Assembly (NCBI RefSeq): GCF_016802725.1
Contig: NC_052668.1
Span: 25,972,501 to 26,036,500, forward strand
From: Solenopsis invicta
Taxonomy: Eukaryota > Arthropoda > Insecta > Hymenoptera > Formicidae
Length of the DNA: 64,000 bases
Reading direction: 5' to 3'
Part shown: in pieces, positions 47,546 through 60,055 of the stretch
How positions within the stretch are numbered: the first letter of the stretch is position 1
Layout of the letters: each line of letters begins with the position of its first letter
Made by a program: the position numbers and the translations under genes
The notes under the pieces: model-generated
What the model was told of the DNA's origin: nothing
Database searches by the model: none
Seen by the model: the letters and a program-made list of their open reading frames with translations, nothing else

Positions 47546-47980
47546 CTGCGGACAGAAATACGGCGAATTATTTGCTTTGTTAATGGAGGATTTTTGTATC
47601 GGGACGTGATGTTGTCGTGCGGCGACGGATCTGGCGACTTGGACCCCGTTCGAAGTTAGGGCTTACCTGACCTGCGTCTGTGTACGTGCACGTGTACTTC
47701 CGCGCACGCTCGATGTTATACCCCGAGACAATCAACGCTTGATTGTATTGGGCGAGGTAATGGAATTTCCGTGGAATTCAATTTTTCGAGTCGAGAATGG
47801 TTACGATGGCTCCTGAGATACGTACGCATTTTCAAAAATTCAATATCAAGATTGTAGTTACAAAGCGACAAATTGTAGCGGATGTTCAAAAACACGAGCG
47901 CGAATTACAGATGCGCTGTCAGACAAAATGTTAGTAAATAGAAAAATATAAAATTTTGACGGGTACATGTCATTCTTTAC

Positions 47981-48215
47981 ACGCGGAAAGAACATTTTTT
48001 ACTGCGGCATTTAAAAATTTAACTAGATGCAGATCAGAAAATAATTTTATGTTGGATCGTCCTAGGAAAATTTTGATGACGTGCACGCAAAGAACACTTT
48101 TGCAGAAATGCAGATCTAAAAATAATTTATGTAGGACGCCCAAGCATAAATGTTGCTGCAAACTATTTTGATATTCTAGCAATCAAGTTAAACATTCGTG
48201 CACGCCATTAAAATT
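47981..48215. mobile_element. Decayed foldback MITE, CACGGAAAGAACA family
   Basis: The left end ACGCGGAAAGAACATTTT plus AACTAGATGCAGATCAGAAA matches the family's left arm; GCACGCAAAGAACACTTTTG near 48083 is a second end, so two copies seem joined. Internal CATAAATGTTGCTGCAAA matches the copy at 55050-55276. Confidence 0.5.
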
Positions 48216-49709
48216 TTCCTCTTCTGTCTGTGCCGAAGTAATGCTTTTTGTGAAATCAGTATTTTAAGATTTGAATAAAGTTTCAAAAACGGTCAACCAC
48301 GATAAAACTTTGTCAAAAGTTTAATTTGGAGTTAAAATAAAAGCCCTTAGAAAGTTTTTTTGCGATTCATATGATAAAACCATTTTTTGCATAAAATAAT
48401 AAAAATAAACATACATATATTTATCTTCTTTTATACAGACAACACCTAATAATTTTTGCTGGACTTTAATGTTAATTTTAACCTTAAAAATGATCAGGAT
48501 TATTGATCTTTGTTGTTAAAAAATTGTTAACAAAATAATTTTCATAAATAGAACTTAATAATGAAAATAATTTCATTATACTATATATAATTCATTTCAT
48601 CTTAAAAAATTAAGATCTATTGATGAAAATTATTTTGTTAATAATTTAACATTTTAATAAGCAACAAACGATGGAAAAGGTCAATGACTTAGACTTTTTC
48701 AGACCAAGGTCAACATTAAAATCCATTTGAAGTCATTTGAGACAGAAATATGAAAGAAAATGTTTACACACATTTTACTGTTTTATCTTAAAATATAGTT
48801 TTATTATAGAAGTCGCCAAAGATTCCTTTAAGGGCTTTTATTTTAATCTTAAATAAAACTTTTGCATCAAAATCGGAGGTTAACCGTTTTTGGAACTCCA
48901 CCCAAAGATTTTACACCACGACGCTTGTACCTTTTCTCAAAGTTTGCAAGTGTACGGCTTATGCATATACATGGCTACCTCCGATCGTTCAAACAGTCGT
49001 GCATTTTGCAGCTGTTGGCAGGGCCAGGGTTAATTAGACTGCGTGTGTACCTGTCACGTTAGCCAGTGCCCGAAGAGTCATGTTTCCACTATCGAAATGG
49101 CAACTATGTTGTCTTCGCGGGCCACGCACCGGCCGTTCTCCACGTGCGACTTCATTGATAGCGGGGACAGAAGACGCGAGCGGGGGACGTTTGTGGCTTA
49201 TCGATAATTCATGGCCCGTTACCGGCGCCCGAGACACGGTCTCTCGGTCGCTCCCGCATTAGGTTCGATTAGGTACATCCGCGATCCAATTAGCTCTCCG
49301 CGATATGCGACGACGCGGAGAGCCCCCTTTCCTCTGTCGCGCCATTCAGCGTCTACGGGAAATCGGGCGTCCGTATCGATCACCGAACACTGACTCCGAT
49401 CGCCGGAAATCCACCCTGCACCTCCACATGCCGATACTCGCTGGCTGCGACGTGATCGATTATTCGCCATCAATCTGCGACTGTCTCTGTCGGATTATGA
49501 ATATTTAATTTTATTCCGCGGTGCGCAGGACTGAGAATCCCATTAATTTTTAATTCTAAAGTCTCCGTTTAAGCCTTGTGGCAAGCTTGAATTCGATCGC
49601 GACACAGTAATTATGTTATACAAATTTGATCATAATAATTGGGGATTAAATCCAATTAAAATCGAATTCTCCGAATTGTAGATCAAATTTTAATTCTGTA
49701 TGTGCGCTC

Positions 49710-49837
49710 TCGTGAAAAAAAAATATTAGCTGCAGCAGCAAGAATCTGTATGTAGTAGCTAAATGTATATCTAAAATTTAGCTGCCACATACAGATTTTT
49801 ACTGTTGCAACTAACTATAATTAAGCTTTTTCCGTGC
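49710..49837. mobile_element. Small foldback element with CACGGAAAAA-like ends
   Basis: AATCTGTATGTAGTAGCTAAAT near 49743 pairs with ATTTAGCTGCCACATACAGATT near 49776, and GCAGCAGCAAG pairs loosely with CTGTTGC. The right end reads TTTTTCCGTGC. It is a hairpin of about 128 bp with no coding capacity. Confidence 0.55.
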
Positions 49838-50212
49838 TTGATTAGTAAAAATTAGCAATTAGTAAATCATGAGCAGAATATTTTTTAAATGTATCCACAA
49901 ATTAAAATAATATAAAATAAAATAAAGAATAGTGAGCTCAACTCTTGTTTTATTGTTTTGTAAAATAATATATATATAATAAATACAGATACTTAGAAAG
50001 TATCTCAGATGCATATCAGAGATACTCGAAATTATATTTTATTGAATGGTAACATGTACAAAATAAACTAAATGAATGTTTATTAATGTCGGTAGCATAC
50101 AACGATTTGATCCGCAATGATTTAACTAAAAGTACAGAATAGGAAACATAATTAAACCACATAACGCCAATTTAAAAGGAAGATTACATCATGTAATCTT
50201 TTATTATCACAG

Positions 50213-50218
<6 letters not shown>

Positions 50219-50287
<69 letters not shown>
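50219..50287. repeat. Compound (TA)n(GA)n microsatellite
   Basis: A TA run of about 27 bases passes directly into a GA run of about 42 bases. Confidence 0.9.
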
Positions 50288-50290
<3 letters not shown>

Positions 50291-50831
50291 TCAGGACATT
50301 TAGAAATAAAATAAATAATGACGTGTTATGCCACAACATTTAGATTTTGTGATTTTAGAGCAGGTTTGACGCGCGTATCGCAATTTTCAATTCTTCCGTC
50401 GAGATTGATTCGACCAAAGATTCTCGCGCGGAGGAAAGCGGATTATCGACGTGGTCGCTTTCAATCTAACGTTGTCGTCGAGACGAGACCGCGCGGAGAG
50501 ACGGCAGCTGCACCTGCATCGTCGCCGCGTGTCCGATAAAAGCCGACTCTTTCGTAATTTCCGGCTACATTAACGGCATCTCCGGCGGTCGTCTCGTCGA
50601 TCTCCCGATATTCTGATAATCCACGCGATCTCAAACGCCGAGGAAAATTGCCGTTGGTGGTGACAGGCGGACCTCCATTCTTGATCGACGGTCCGGATAG
50701 CTCGCGATGACGGCTAATTAAAGGGAATTAGGAATTTCAACTCGTTTGGCGTGTTATGGAAATAGAAAACTCTTTGATCAGTTTGAGATGTATCTATATA
50801 TATCCCCAGAATATTAAAAATACGTCTGTTG

Positions 50832-51035
50832 TACATTGAGAGAAAATAATTATAGTGGTGGCAACTATAAGGGGACAACTACACAAGTTTTATAAATTTT
50901 TATTAATTTTTTTATTAACTTAATTGCAATAACTATAACCGTTCACTTAACAGTATATCATAATTTTATTTATAAAACTTGTACAGTTGTCTCCTTATTG
51001 TTGTCACCACTATAATTTTTTCTCTCATCAGTGTA
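50832..51035. mobile_element. Foldback MITE, TACACTGAG family, copy 2
   Basis: It begins TACATTGAGAGAAAATAATT, continues ATAGTGGTGGCAACTATAAG, and ends with the reverse complement of TACACTGATGAGAG. The phrase GTGGCAACTATAAGGGGACA and the central TTGCAATAACTATA match copy 1 at 26643-26983. It is shorter (204 bp), having lost part of the centre. Confidence 0.75.
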
Positions 51036-51584
51036 ACTCCAGTATTTACGACGCGTGAGACTTTACGCTGTAAAAATAAAAAAAATAGGAGTGAAGATAA
51101 TTTATACGCACTCTATTTTTCTGTGCCTTTATTCTGTCACATTAGTATTGTAGTAATTTCAGTTTTTTAACTATTATTATTAACATTGTTATAGAGAGTT
51201 GAATCGATTTGTCAACGTAGTAAGTAAGCGCAAATGTGTATTGTAATCTAAGTGAAATGAATATTGTAGAGAATGTAAAAGGCTTAGCAATTATTTCGTG
51301 CTACAAGAGATAGTGAGAAATGGAGTACAAAAAGTAGAAGTGCTTAACTTTTGTACTTTTTGTTCAGTTTGATATCTACTATCTGCATGCATTAACTTCT
51401 ACAATATTATAAATTATTAATTCGTATATATATTTATCTTATTTCCCATAATAAACCCTGTAAACACATTTTATAAGTTATTGTCACTTCATGTCTTATT
51501 TACAAAGCATTTTTTATAAATTATTTATGCGCCGTATATCCCACACATAAACGGCAGTATATCCCACTTCTGTGAAAATACGCA

Positions 51585-52230
51585 AAAATACAAAAGTTTT
51601 TTAAAGTTTTTTTTTTAATATAAAAAAATAAATATTTCGTGTTTTTCTAATTTTTTAAATAATCATAGACGATATAAAGTTTTGATCGTTATAGTTTACG
51701 TTCTTTAAGCGTAGGAAATAATTAATAAATTAAGTTTTAGATACGGGTATGGCATACATGTCGGAATTATCCTACATCTTTTCACTGTAATCATCGGTCA
51801 AAATGATCGAGAGGCGCCGTTTATTCATAAAGATGCTTTCTAAAGTAATAGTAGCAGTATATTAATATGCAAGTAATATTTATTTAATACTTCAATTTTG
51901 TAAAATATAAAAAAATGCAAGAGAGTTTTTCAAGGTTTTTTTTTAAATATAAAAGATAAATATTTTGTGTTTCTCTAATTTTTTAAATAATCGTAGACAA
52001 TATAAAGTTTTGATCAGTATAGTTTACGTTCTTTAAGCGTAGGAAATAATTGATAAATTAAGTTTTAGATATGGGTATGGCATACATGTCGGAGTTATCC
52101 TACATCTTTTCACTGCAATCATCGATCAAAATGATCGAGAGGCGCCTTTATTCATAGAGATGCTTCTAAAGTAATAGTAGCAGTATATTAATACGCAAGT
52201 AATATTTATTTAATACTTCAGTTTCATAAA
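51585..52230. repeat. Two-copy tandem duplication of ~325 bp
   Basis: The unit at about 51585-51904 repeats at about 51905-52230 with a period near 328 and only scattered differences. Shared phrases include TTTACGTTCTTTAAGCGTAG, GGCATACATGTCGG and ATGATCGAGAGGCGCC. No ORF spans the unit. Confidence 0.85.
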
Positions 52231-53283
52231 AAAAAATGTATAATTATAATCTAGGCAATTTATTATTATCATTCTTTTACTGTGCGATTCTTCAGCCCGG
52301 AGATAGAAAAGCTACTCTAGAGCGCGCAATCGCCGCGTTTTACAGTCAGCTTGCCGAAAGTATGCTTACGCGAACAAGCATAAGTCGTTGCCTAATTTCG
52401 CTCGGCGAACTTCTCCGGTTCGCGTTTACGAGAGGCGCCTAACGCGTGCAAAACTTTCGAAGTTGCATAATGCACGTCCCGATGACACGACAGGATAGAT
52501 TACGCTCGTAAACCGTCGTGGCAGGTAACGCATTACGGCCGCGGGAATCGGGCGGAAGGGCTGCTTCCGTGGAATGACGTTGATATTTATCAATCCTTTT
52601 AATTCCAAGTTGTTAAACTGTTGCGTGCGAACGCCGTCGTTTCAAAGAGGATTGTCGGTCGTAAACCGACGGGGGCTTTATTCAATGACGAGAAATACTC
52701 AAAGTTCCCGGATTTCGTCTGCGAAAGTAACTCGTGAAAGATTCAGGCGTCTCTTTAATAAACAGAAATTCTCATGTTTAAGGTGGTTACGAGATACGAC
52801 CTACCTATTCTTAATGTAAATCCCCGTTGAATTCTCCTCTCCACCGTGAAAGGGAGAATCGCGCTGCCCTTTCTCGCGGATAAAATCCTCTCGGATAAAA
52901 GCGCGGCGCGATTGTATACGCAGTAACGATTCGGTCGAAATACCTCGTTACGAACGTAAGATGTAATTTCTCAAAATGCGCGGCGGGGCTTACATCGGGA
53001 AGGATCTTAAGCTCCGCTCGCGAGCGGCGCGGCTTGGCGTCGCGGTGACTCGCGTCTTCCGGCGCTGCGCTGGCCGTAAGAAGAGCAGGAAGAAAAAAAC
53101 GAAATAACGAAGCCGACGGGGACTCGCCGGCGTAATTTCCTCGAGGTAATAAACTAAAAGCATCTTTCCCCGGCTGTGTGCCCTTCCACCGAATCTGCCC
53201 ACCGTCTGTACCGGCCCGACTCGACTCGTCTCTCACCTCGCCACGGCTTGATTCACCTCGGCTCGGCACTCGACGTTCTCGGT

Positions 53284-53286
53284 TTC

Positions 53287-53341
<55 letters not shown>
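53284..53341. repeat. (CT)n microsatellite
   Basis: A CT run of nearly 60 bases with one interruption (CTCGCTC). It creates Arg/Glu or Ser/Leu repeats in ORFs crossing it. Confidence 0.9.
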
Positions 53342-53344
<3 letters not shown>

Positions 53345-54824
53345 CGGGAACAAAATTACTTTTACCGGCGGATAGAAGCTCGAAATAATTCGAGGGACGA
53401 GCGAGGAAGCAAAGTCGGAGAACTTAGGCAAATTCGCTCGGAGCCCTCCTTGACTTCGTCCTTTAAGTTTCGAAATTGTACACCGCTCGCGTATTAAGAG
53501 AAGGAGCGGGGGCCATGGGATGAGGGATGAAACTGCGCTAGTCCAGATCCCTTCTCGAAATAGGATACGAGGAGACGAGGAGTCGTCTCGAAGTTTTCGA
53601 CTCCCTTGATGACACCGCGGCGCTGTAAAATTAATCGCGCGCGTAGCGAGAGATTTAGTGGCGTGCTTTGCGGACGACGGAGGTATCACCTCCGTGTTAA
53701 CCAGCCGGTCGGAATTACGATGGTTCCTTTGTCCACCGTCATTGATTAATTAACAATTTCGAGATTTCTGTCTGCAGAGGAGACGATTAAGAGTTGCGCT
53801 CTCTCGATCTCTAAAACAAGCCGGCCGTATCCGGGACATTCTCGTGGATTATTTTAGTCCGGAACTTTCATTATTAGCCACTTTTCTTAGATCAGATTTT
53901 CCCAGACGCTGACGATAAGGCATTCTTAGTCGAGGAAACGAGGCGTTTCCTCGGCTTTGACTTCATTCATCGCCTCGCGCTCTCCCTTCGTCGAAAGTCC
54001 ACATAGCTGGAGACGTTGCTCTCGAAAGAAGAAAGGGTGGAGAGGAAGGGTTGAAAAGGAGAGCCTTGTTATCGATGTTATCAAGTATCTTTCTCTTCCC
54101 TCTTCTCTCTCTCTCTCACCCTTTTTTCTTTTTGTTGTGTGCTCCTTAGTGCCGACCGACACAACCTGCTCGTCAATTGAATCTGACAACTTCGTCTACT
54201 TACTTTTGTCGCGACCCTGAAGGGGCGAGGCTTCAATCTTCCCGAGAGATAGACGGAAATTATACAAAAGGTCGCGCAACAATCAGCCTTCTTCCTCGAA
54301 AGTGCGCGAGGAGAGAAACGTAGGCGAGGGGGAGAGGTGGTCGGTTGGTTGCAGACGCGAAAGTTTTCGAATTCCGGATAACGAGATGTTGATTCGCAAC
54401 TTCTTACCGCGGCTGCAAGTATAATACTCGGAGTAGAGGGAAGAGGGAGAGCAAACCTTACTCGACTGGCTGCAACGTCCTCGCTAATCTACGTCGCCGA
54501 ATGGAACCTCAGCTCGCTCGACACAGGAAAGATGCTCTTAGGTACTTTCCGGAAAACGCGAGCGCCATAGTAATTTGTCTTTCGGCTGCGCTTGAGACGT
54601 TATTAAAGCGGAAGTAGTCGTGTACGAGCAACTATATGGGATACACGACAAAATCGTCTTCTTATTATTATTCTGCACGCTTCCGTACGATTTTATGTTA
54701 TCGTTCATAGTAATATTTTTTTGAAAATTTATCAATAACAAATGTAAATTAGAGGACAAAATTCTTTGATAGTTTATTTTCGCTAGAAATTTCCCACGAT
54801 TTCGTTAAGTAGTATTCAATCCTA

Positions 54825-55049
54825 CTAGAAAACAACAATTCTACTGAAATACAGATTTAAAAATAATTATGTTAAATCATTAAAAAAATTATATTGCATG
54901 TTTAACTTGGTTAATAAAATGTCAAAATTGTTTGCAGCAGCATTATTATGTTTGAGCGTCTCAAATATAATTATTTTGATAGCCTAACATAAAATTATTT
55001 TTCGATCTAAATATATCTAGTTACATTTTTAGATGTAGCAATAAAATTG
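54825..55049. mobile_element. Partial foldback MITE, CACGGAAAGAACA family
   Basis: ACAATTCTACTGAAATACAG at 54835 and AGATGTAGCAATAAAATTGC near 55031 resemble the two ends of the element immediately downstream; the centre contains AGCAGCATTATTATGTTTGAG. It abuts the complete copy, so a second element probably inserted at its end. Confidence 0.5.
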
Positions 55050-55276
55050 CACGGAAAGTACAATTTTACTGCAGCATTAAAAAATTTAGCTAGATATAGA
55101 TCAGAAAATAATTTTACGTTGAGCCATCAAAAAAATTATGTAGGACGCTCAAGTATAATGTTGCTGTAAATAATTTTGATATTGTAGCAGCCAAGTCAAA
55201 ACGTACAATAAAATTTTTAAATAGTTCAACATAATTATTTTCAAATCTGTATTTCAGCAAAATTGTTCTTTCCGTG
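55050..55276. mobile_element. Foldback MITE, CACGGAAAGAACA family, best copy
   Basis: It begins CACGGAAAGTACAATTTTAC and ends with the reverse complement of CACGGAAAGAACAATTTTGC. Arms pair for most of the element: AGATCAGAAAATAATTTTAC on the left matches the reverse complement of the right-arm segment ATAATTATTTTCAAATCT. Length is 227 bp with no ORF. At least four other decayed copies lie in this window. Confidence 0.75.
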
Positions 55277-57814
55277 TAAACTATAAAATAATAAATCATA
55301 AAATAATAAATTAGTAATCCACTAATTATTTTAAAATAGAAAACACATTTGTCTCTCTTTTTACATTTTTGTTATACTGTATCTAAGATGAATAAAGTCC
55401 AATAGTAAGTAAAACCAATTTCTAAATTTACTACTTAAAAATTCATTTTACGCTTAGAGTATATGCTCAAAAGGTTTGTCACAGGAAGTAGAAAAACAAG
55501 GAAAATACAACTAATAGCAACGCGTCTGTTTAAACAAAAAACCTTGTGAGCAAGTGTATTAAGCCGTTTTTATAATTTAATGCAAAATTTATTAAGCCTA
55601 TGCTATTTTATTGGTTTATTATAATTTTGTGATAATGTTACTTCCTAGTTATAGAAAGTAACAAATATGTAAATATCAATTTTTTTAAATAAATATATTT
55701 TTTAATAACAACGTAATTATTAAATAAGGCTCACTTATATACATATAATCAATATTGTTTGCTTGTTATGTGTGAGACTTACGTCGTAAAATAACAATTT
55801 TCAATGTAGTAAACTTTTGAGAAGTTGAAATTACACCTTAACGGCTGAAGAAATTTCCAAAGATTAGAAAATTAATTAAAGATAATTATGATGATATTAG
55901 AAATTACACTAAAATTTCAAAGACTTACGTTTTTGTGTTTAAAATTATCTTAGAACTGAATAGAAGATAATATTTAATTTCTTTGTTGTTTTCATTTTAC
56001 TTTCTAATTCATTTTTTATATTTATAAGCATACAAGACTATAAGACCCACACAAACAATATCAGAGTTAAAAAAATGTTTTTGTTTAATTACAAATATTC
56101 TATATGAAAAACGTTTTATTATATTTTGTAAGTGATTGAAATAAAGATTTTATTTTCATTTAGTTAATTTCAATATCCACACAAATAAAATTAAACAAAA
56201 ATCAAATAAATTAAATTGACCTTACTCGGCTCAGGCATCTCATTTTTCAACAATTTTGGACTGTCGAATCAGATTTTCATTACATTTCAAAATTACCAAC
56301 ATTCTTTTCAAGTACCGACATGTATTGCCGTTTAAGTATAAATGGTTTTCAATTGGAAACCGATTTTAATTAAAAATTACGAGTCAATTGAGCGGATGAT
56401 TATGCAAATATTCATTTACGATATTTAGCTAGTACTTTCAGTTCCGACAGCAATCTTTTCCCCTCGAGGAAGGTGAATTAAAGACTGCAATACCGTTGTA
56501 TCTTTGTCCTATTGCGGCGTAGGATAATTACGTTTATTTGATCGTAAACTCTAATTCCTTCCCTCCGCGGTTCTAATGCCGGCGCATATATATACAATCG
56601 GCTTTATATTCAATTCTTTTTATTGCCATCGTCAATGTGTCTTCCGCTGGCATTAATGCGGGAAATACCGTTCCCTCCGCGGCTATGCTGCTTTTTAAAA
56701 CGTACTTACGACGAGCCCGTCTTCACGGGGAACCGCCGAGATCGCCGAGTTACATGGCGCGTTAACTTTGAATAACCCCATAAACCACCGTTCTGAATCT
56801 TTATTCCTCGCGATGAGTTTCCACGGATAAAAGTCGCGCACGAATGAACGCCGCGACAACGGCCGTTAAACTCCCGCGGCCGGCGGTGACGTATAATCGT
56901 CGTGTAAGGCAATGATAGACGGACGTTAAACGCGCCAATGCGCTCGTGATTGTTGCAATTATTCGAGCGGACCGCCGACCGTCGGATTAAACCGTGAGTC
57001 GTCCGATTCGACGATTCGTAGTTGCCGAGAAACACGGCGGAAATGTAAAAAGAGGAACAAGTACGGGAGAGCTGGCAAATGTGTACCACTTGCTCTTTTT
57101 TTTATTATATTTCGCATTTGGTGCTGTTTTAGATGCAAATCAAAGTTTGAAATTGTAGTTCAATGTTTCAGTCATCTATTACTACTTAAACCTCTCAGTA
57201 TTAATAAATTAATTTGTTACAAGCTCTTGTGTAACATGCTGCGAAAGGTGTGATTAAACTTACCAAACTTTTGTCTATATTATCTTATTTCTTATTTATT
57301 TTTTCTCTTTGTTACTAAATGCTGCTTGCATGAAACAAAAATGTCGAATAGGTATGCTTTAAGAGAACTGGTAGGCATTCAGCAACTTTTCCCTGCGTCC
57401 TTTTCATCCTGAAAACTCGGAATACGACGCATGCGTTAGGCGTTAAGCTTCGGTTCATTATTTTCTAATTAGACACGACTGTTTTCGAGAAGACTCGCGG
57501 CGAGAATGATGAACGGCCGAGGAACCTTGCCCGCTGATCCGCACGTTCGCGAATAAAAAAACTGATAAAAAAAAAATTGTGAAGGATAATGCACCGTGAA
57601 ATTCGCATCGCGCGCGCCGCGCGTTCCGCCACGAAGATATTCATCTTCCCCATTCACTTTCATCTTCGTTGAATTAACCTTCCCGCGGAATCCATTAAGC
57701 GCATCCAAAACGACGTCCATGGACTCGTCGCTTAATGGACGGATACGGACGTGTAATGGATGTTGTTGGTTCTACTCGCTCTCTTGATGCGGGCACGAAG
57801 GAGAGAGAAGAGGA

Positions 57815-57820
<6 letters not shown>

Positions 57821-57849
<29 letters not shown>
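57821..57849. repeat. (GA)n microsatellite
   Basis: GA run at the edge of a CpG-rich island; further purine-rich repeats follow to about 57877. Confidence 0.85.
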
Positions 57850-57853
<4 letters not shown>

Positions 57854-59221
57854 GAGAACGAGAGAGAAAGAGAGAGCGACGCGCGCGGCCCTTTTGCATC
57901 CCTCCTCGATTGCGGAGGGCAGAAAAATCGGATGGATGAAACTCCCGTGCGCGTCTTAGAGATAATCTCGTGCACTCCTCTCGAGCGACGTTAAAACAGG
58001 ATAAAAATCTGACGTGCCATCGCTCAAGCGGCGAGGCAACATAATTTTTCGTCTCTCGTTAATGCAACGTTTTGTTTCGCCTCGAAATCGCGATTATCGC
58101 TAATACCGCGTCGTCGATTCCGTGATCGTCCCGTTAGCGTCGCCGCACGCTGCCGCATTGAATACCGCGTTGAAACGCGAGGGGTGTCCGGAATTCGCGG
58201 GGAAAGGAAAGGACGACGGCTGGTGAATAATACAGGCCACTCGCGGCGCGGCGGCGGCGTTGTTAGGTTTTACTACCCTCGAGAGGAGCCGAGCGGTGAT
58301 TTATGAGGCGGAAGATCGCGGCCCGCGGGGTCGTGGCAGATTAGTCAGATTGTTTGGAAATTTTCATTGGTTTCCTGCCAACTGGTAGGGAGGGGGAGGA
58401 GGAAGAGGAGGAAGAGGAAGAGGAGGCAACGGAAGAGGTGGAGGCCATCACCGTCACCGGGTACCTTGGCGCGATTTTTCGATCGTTTCCTGCCCACGTA
58501 CCGGCTGCTCGGGAAACCGCTCTATTTACGGGCCATCTTAAGTCGCACGCGAAGTACATGCAAATACAGTGCGATAAAAGTACGAACGACGCGCGGTACC
58601 GCGATTTCCTTCTCGGCAGCGAACTCGCAAAACGGCGCCGCCGTGTCAACGTCGTCTCCCTTGTTACCCGTTGATTTATACTCCTTATCTACGCCGTGTT
58701 CGGCCGTGATCGGCAATTCGAACGTTTTTTCTTTTGCTTAAATCACATTAGTTTACAGTCAAAAATTATTTTGAACCAGACAAGATGTTTCTCTTGTAGA
58801 TTTTTGGATGTTAACAACTGTGTTGCAAATCAAATTTCATCAGCGCGTCATGTTTCCGAAATAATTGAGATTTAATGCAAGAAGTGCTTTCTTGCTATGT
58901 TTGACATTTTTTGTAAAAGAGATCAACATTATCTTGAAATTTTGATTAGAAGTCATGACGGTATTGCTCATCCTTTGTAAAATGCATTTTTTAAATAATT
59001 TTGATATCTTTTTAGCTGCGTAATGAAGAATTTAAATACAGAGTTTTGTCAGACGGAGAACAAATTTTCCGTTTATAACGATAAGTTATATAATTTTTAG
59101 TTTATGGGTATAGATACACATAGTGTAATTTATCGAGATAGAAATAGTACGATTATATCATTTTTTTATATAATATAAAATCTCTCTCTATACATATAAA
59201 TTGTATAATGTATTTAAATAT

Positions 59222-59222
59222 A

Positions 59223-59287
<65 letters not shown>
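59222..59287. repeat. (AAAT)n followed by (TA)n
   Basis: About nine AAAT units pass into a TA run of about 30 bases. Confidence 0.9.
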
Positions 59288-59292
<5 letters not shown>

Positions 59293-60029
59293 GTATTGTA
59301 ATCAATAGACATAAATTATAAATTATATGACTTAATCGTCATAAGTAAAAAATTTGTTATCTTAGCAATCTCTGTATGCAAATCTTTCATAACACTACTA
59401 AACATTGAAATAAATAACAAAATACATTTTATAGAGAATTTATACATCAATGACTTCTGACCAGAATTTCGAAATAACTTTAACCTTTCTTACAAAAAAA
59501 ATTTCAAATATCATAAAAAGTCTTTTTTTGACATTAAACTTTAATTATTTCGGAAACCTTATAATTAGTAAAAATTGGCATACGGTGTAGTTTTTTTGCA
59601 AAAATCTACAAGAAATATCTTGTCTAATTCAAAATAATTAAAAAAAAGTTTCTTTTTGTTACCTAGTGTTACCTTTATCATTTCTCGTCTTTACTTATTT
59701 CATAATAATTCTGTTTAATTTGCAGTCAATTAAATTAAAGTTGATGTTGAATTAAATGAACAAGCGACTAATTGATCGCGTAATCAAACATTGTGACGAG
59801 ATATTCAAATTGCTAGCGATTATCATGTTAAATTGAGAACGCGATTTTAATGAATAGAAATCGCGTGAAGGAATGCGAAGGATGCGAGAGATAGAATAGA
59901 TTCTATTTTATTTTGAAGCATGACGAATCTAATGCTCACTTTTACTGTATTAGCGCGTGCCTGCGTTAACGCTATTTTAATGCGCTCAAATATAGGCGAG
60001 CGTGATCGTCCGCATCGCGGTTAAATGGC

Positions 60030-60055
60030 ATCTCTCTCTCTCTCTCTCTCTCTCT
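60030..60055. repeat. (CT)n microsatellite
   Basis: Short pure CT run. Confidence 0.85.

Larger units (their letters stand above)
47546..54816. other. Gene-free DNA, probably intron of the Beat-like gene
   Basis: No supported exon beyond the one at 47407-47545. A CpG-rich island at 49030-49480 and another at 52280-54530 contain many overlapping ORFs. The longest, 292 aa on the minus strand (52811-53689), runs through a CT microsatellite and shows no domain. Repeats are listed separately. Confidence 0.45.

Noticed and set aside
47607..47760. Possible upstream Beat exon on the minus strand ending at CAG|GTAAGC near 47667
   Set aside because: The donor is good and the phase would fit, but the open frame is bounded by a stop, has no convincing acceptor, and its translation does not resemble the first half of a Beat Ig domain.
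49030..49240. Minus-strand stretch reading GNMTLRALANVTGT, Ig-like at first sight
   Set aside because: No cysteine or CEVS-type motif follows, and the donor is poor; similarity is too short.
52811..53689. 292-aa minus-strand ORF
   Set aside because: It crosses a long CT microsatellite giving an Arg/Glu repeat, shows no domain or signal, and overlaps ORFs in other frames of a CpG-rich island; probably chance.
53926..54220. Overlapping 87-aa ORFs on both strands
   Set aside because: They mirror each other in a CT/GA-rich tract and have no domain.
56704..57089. 127-aa minus-strand ORF followed by a GTAAGT donor
   Set aside because: Only the donor is convincing; none of the three frames reads a recognisable domain and no acceptor is clear.
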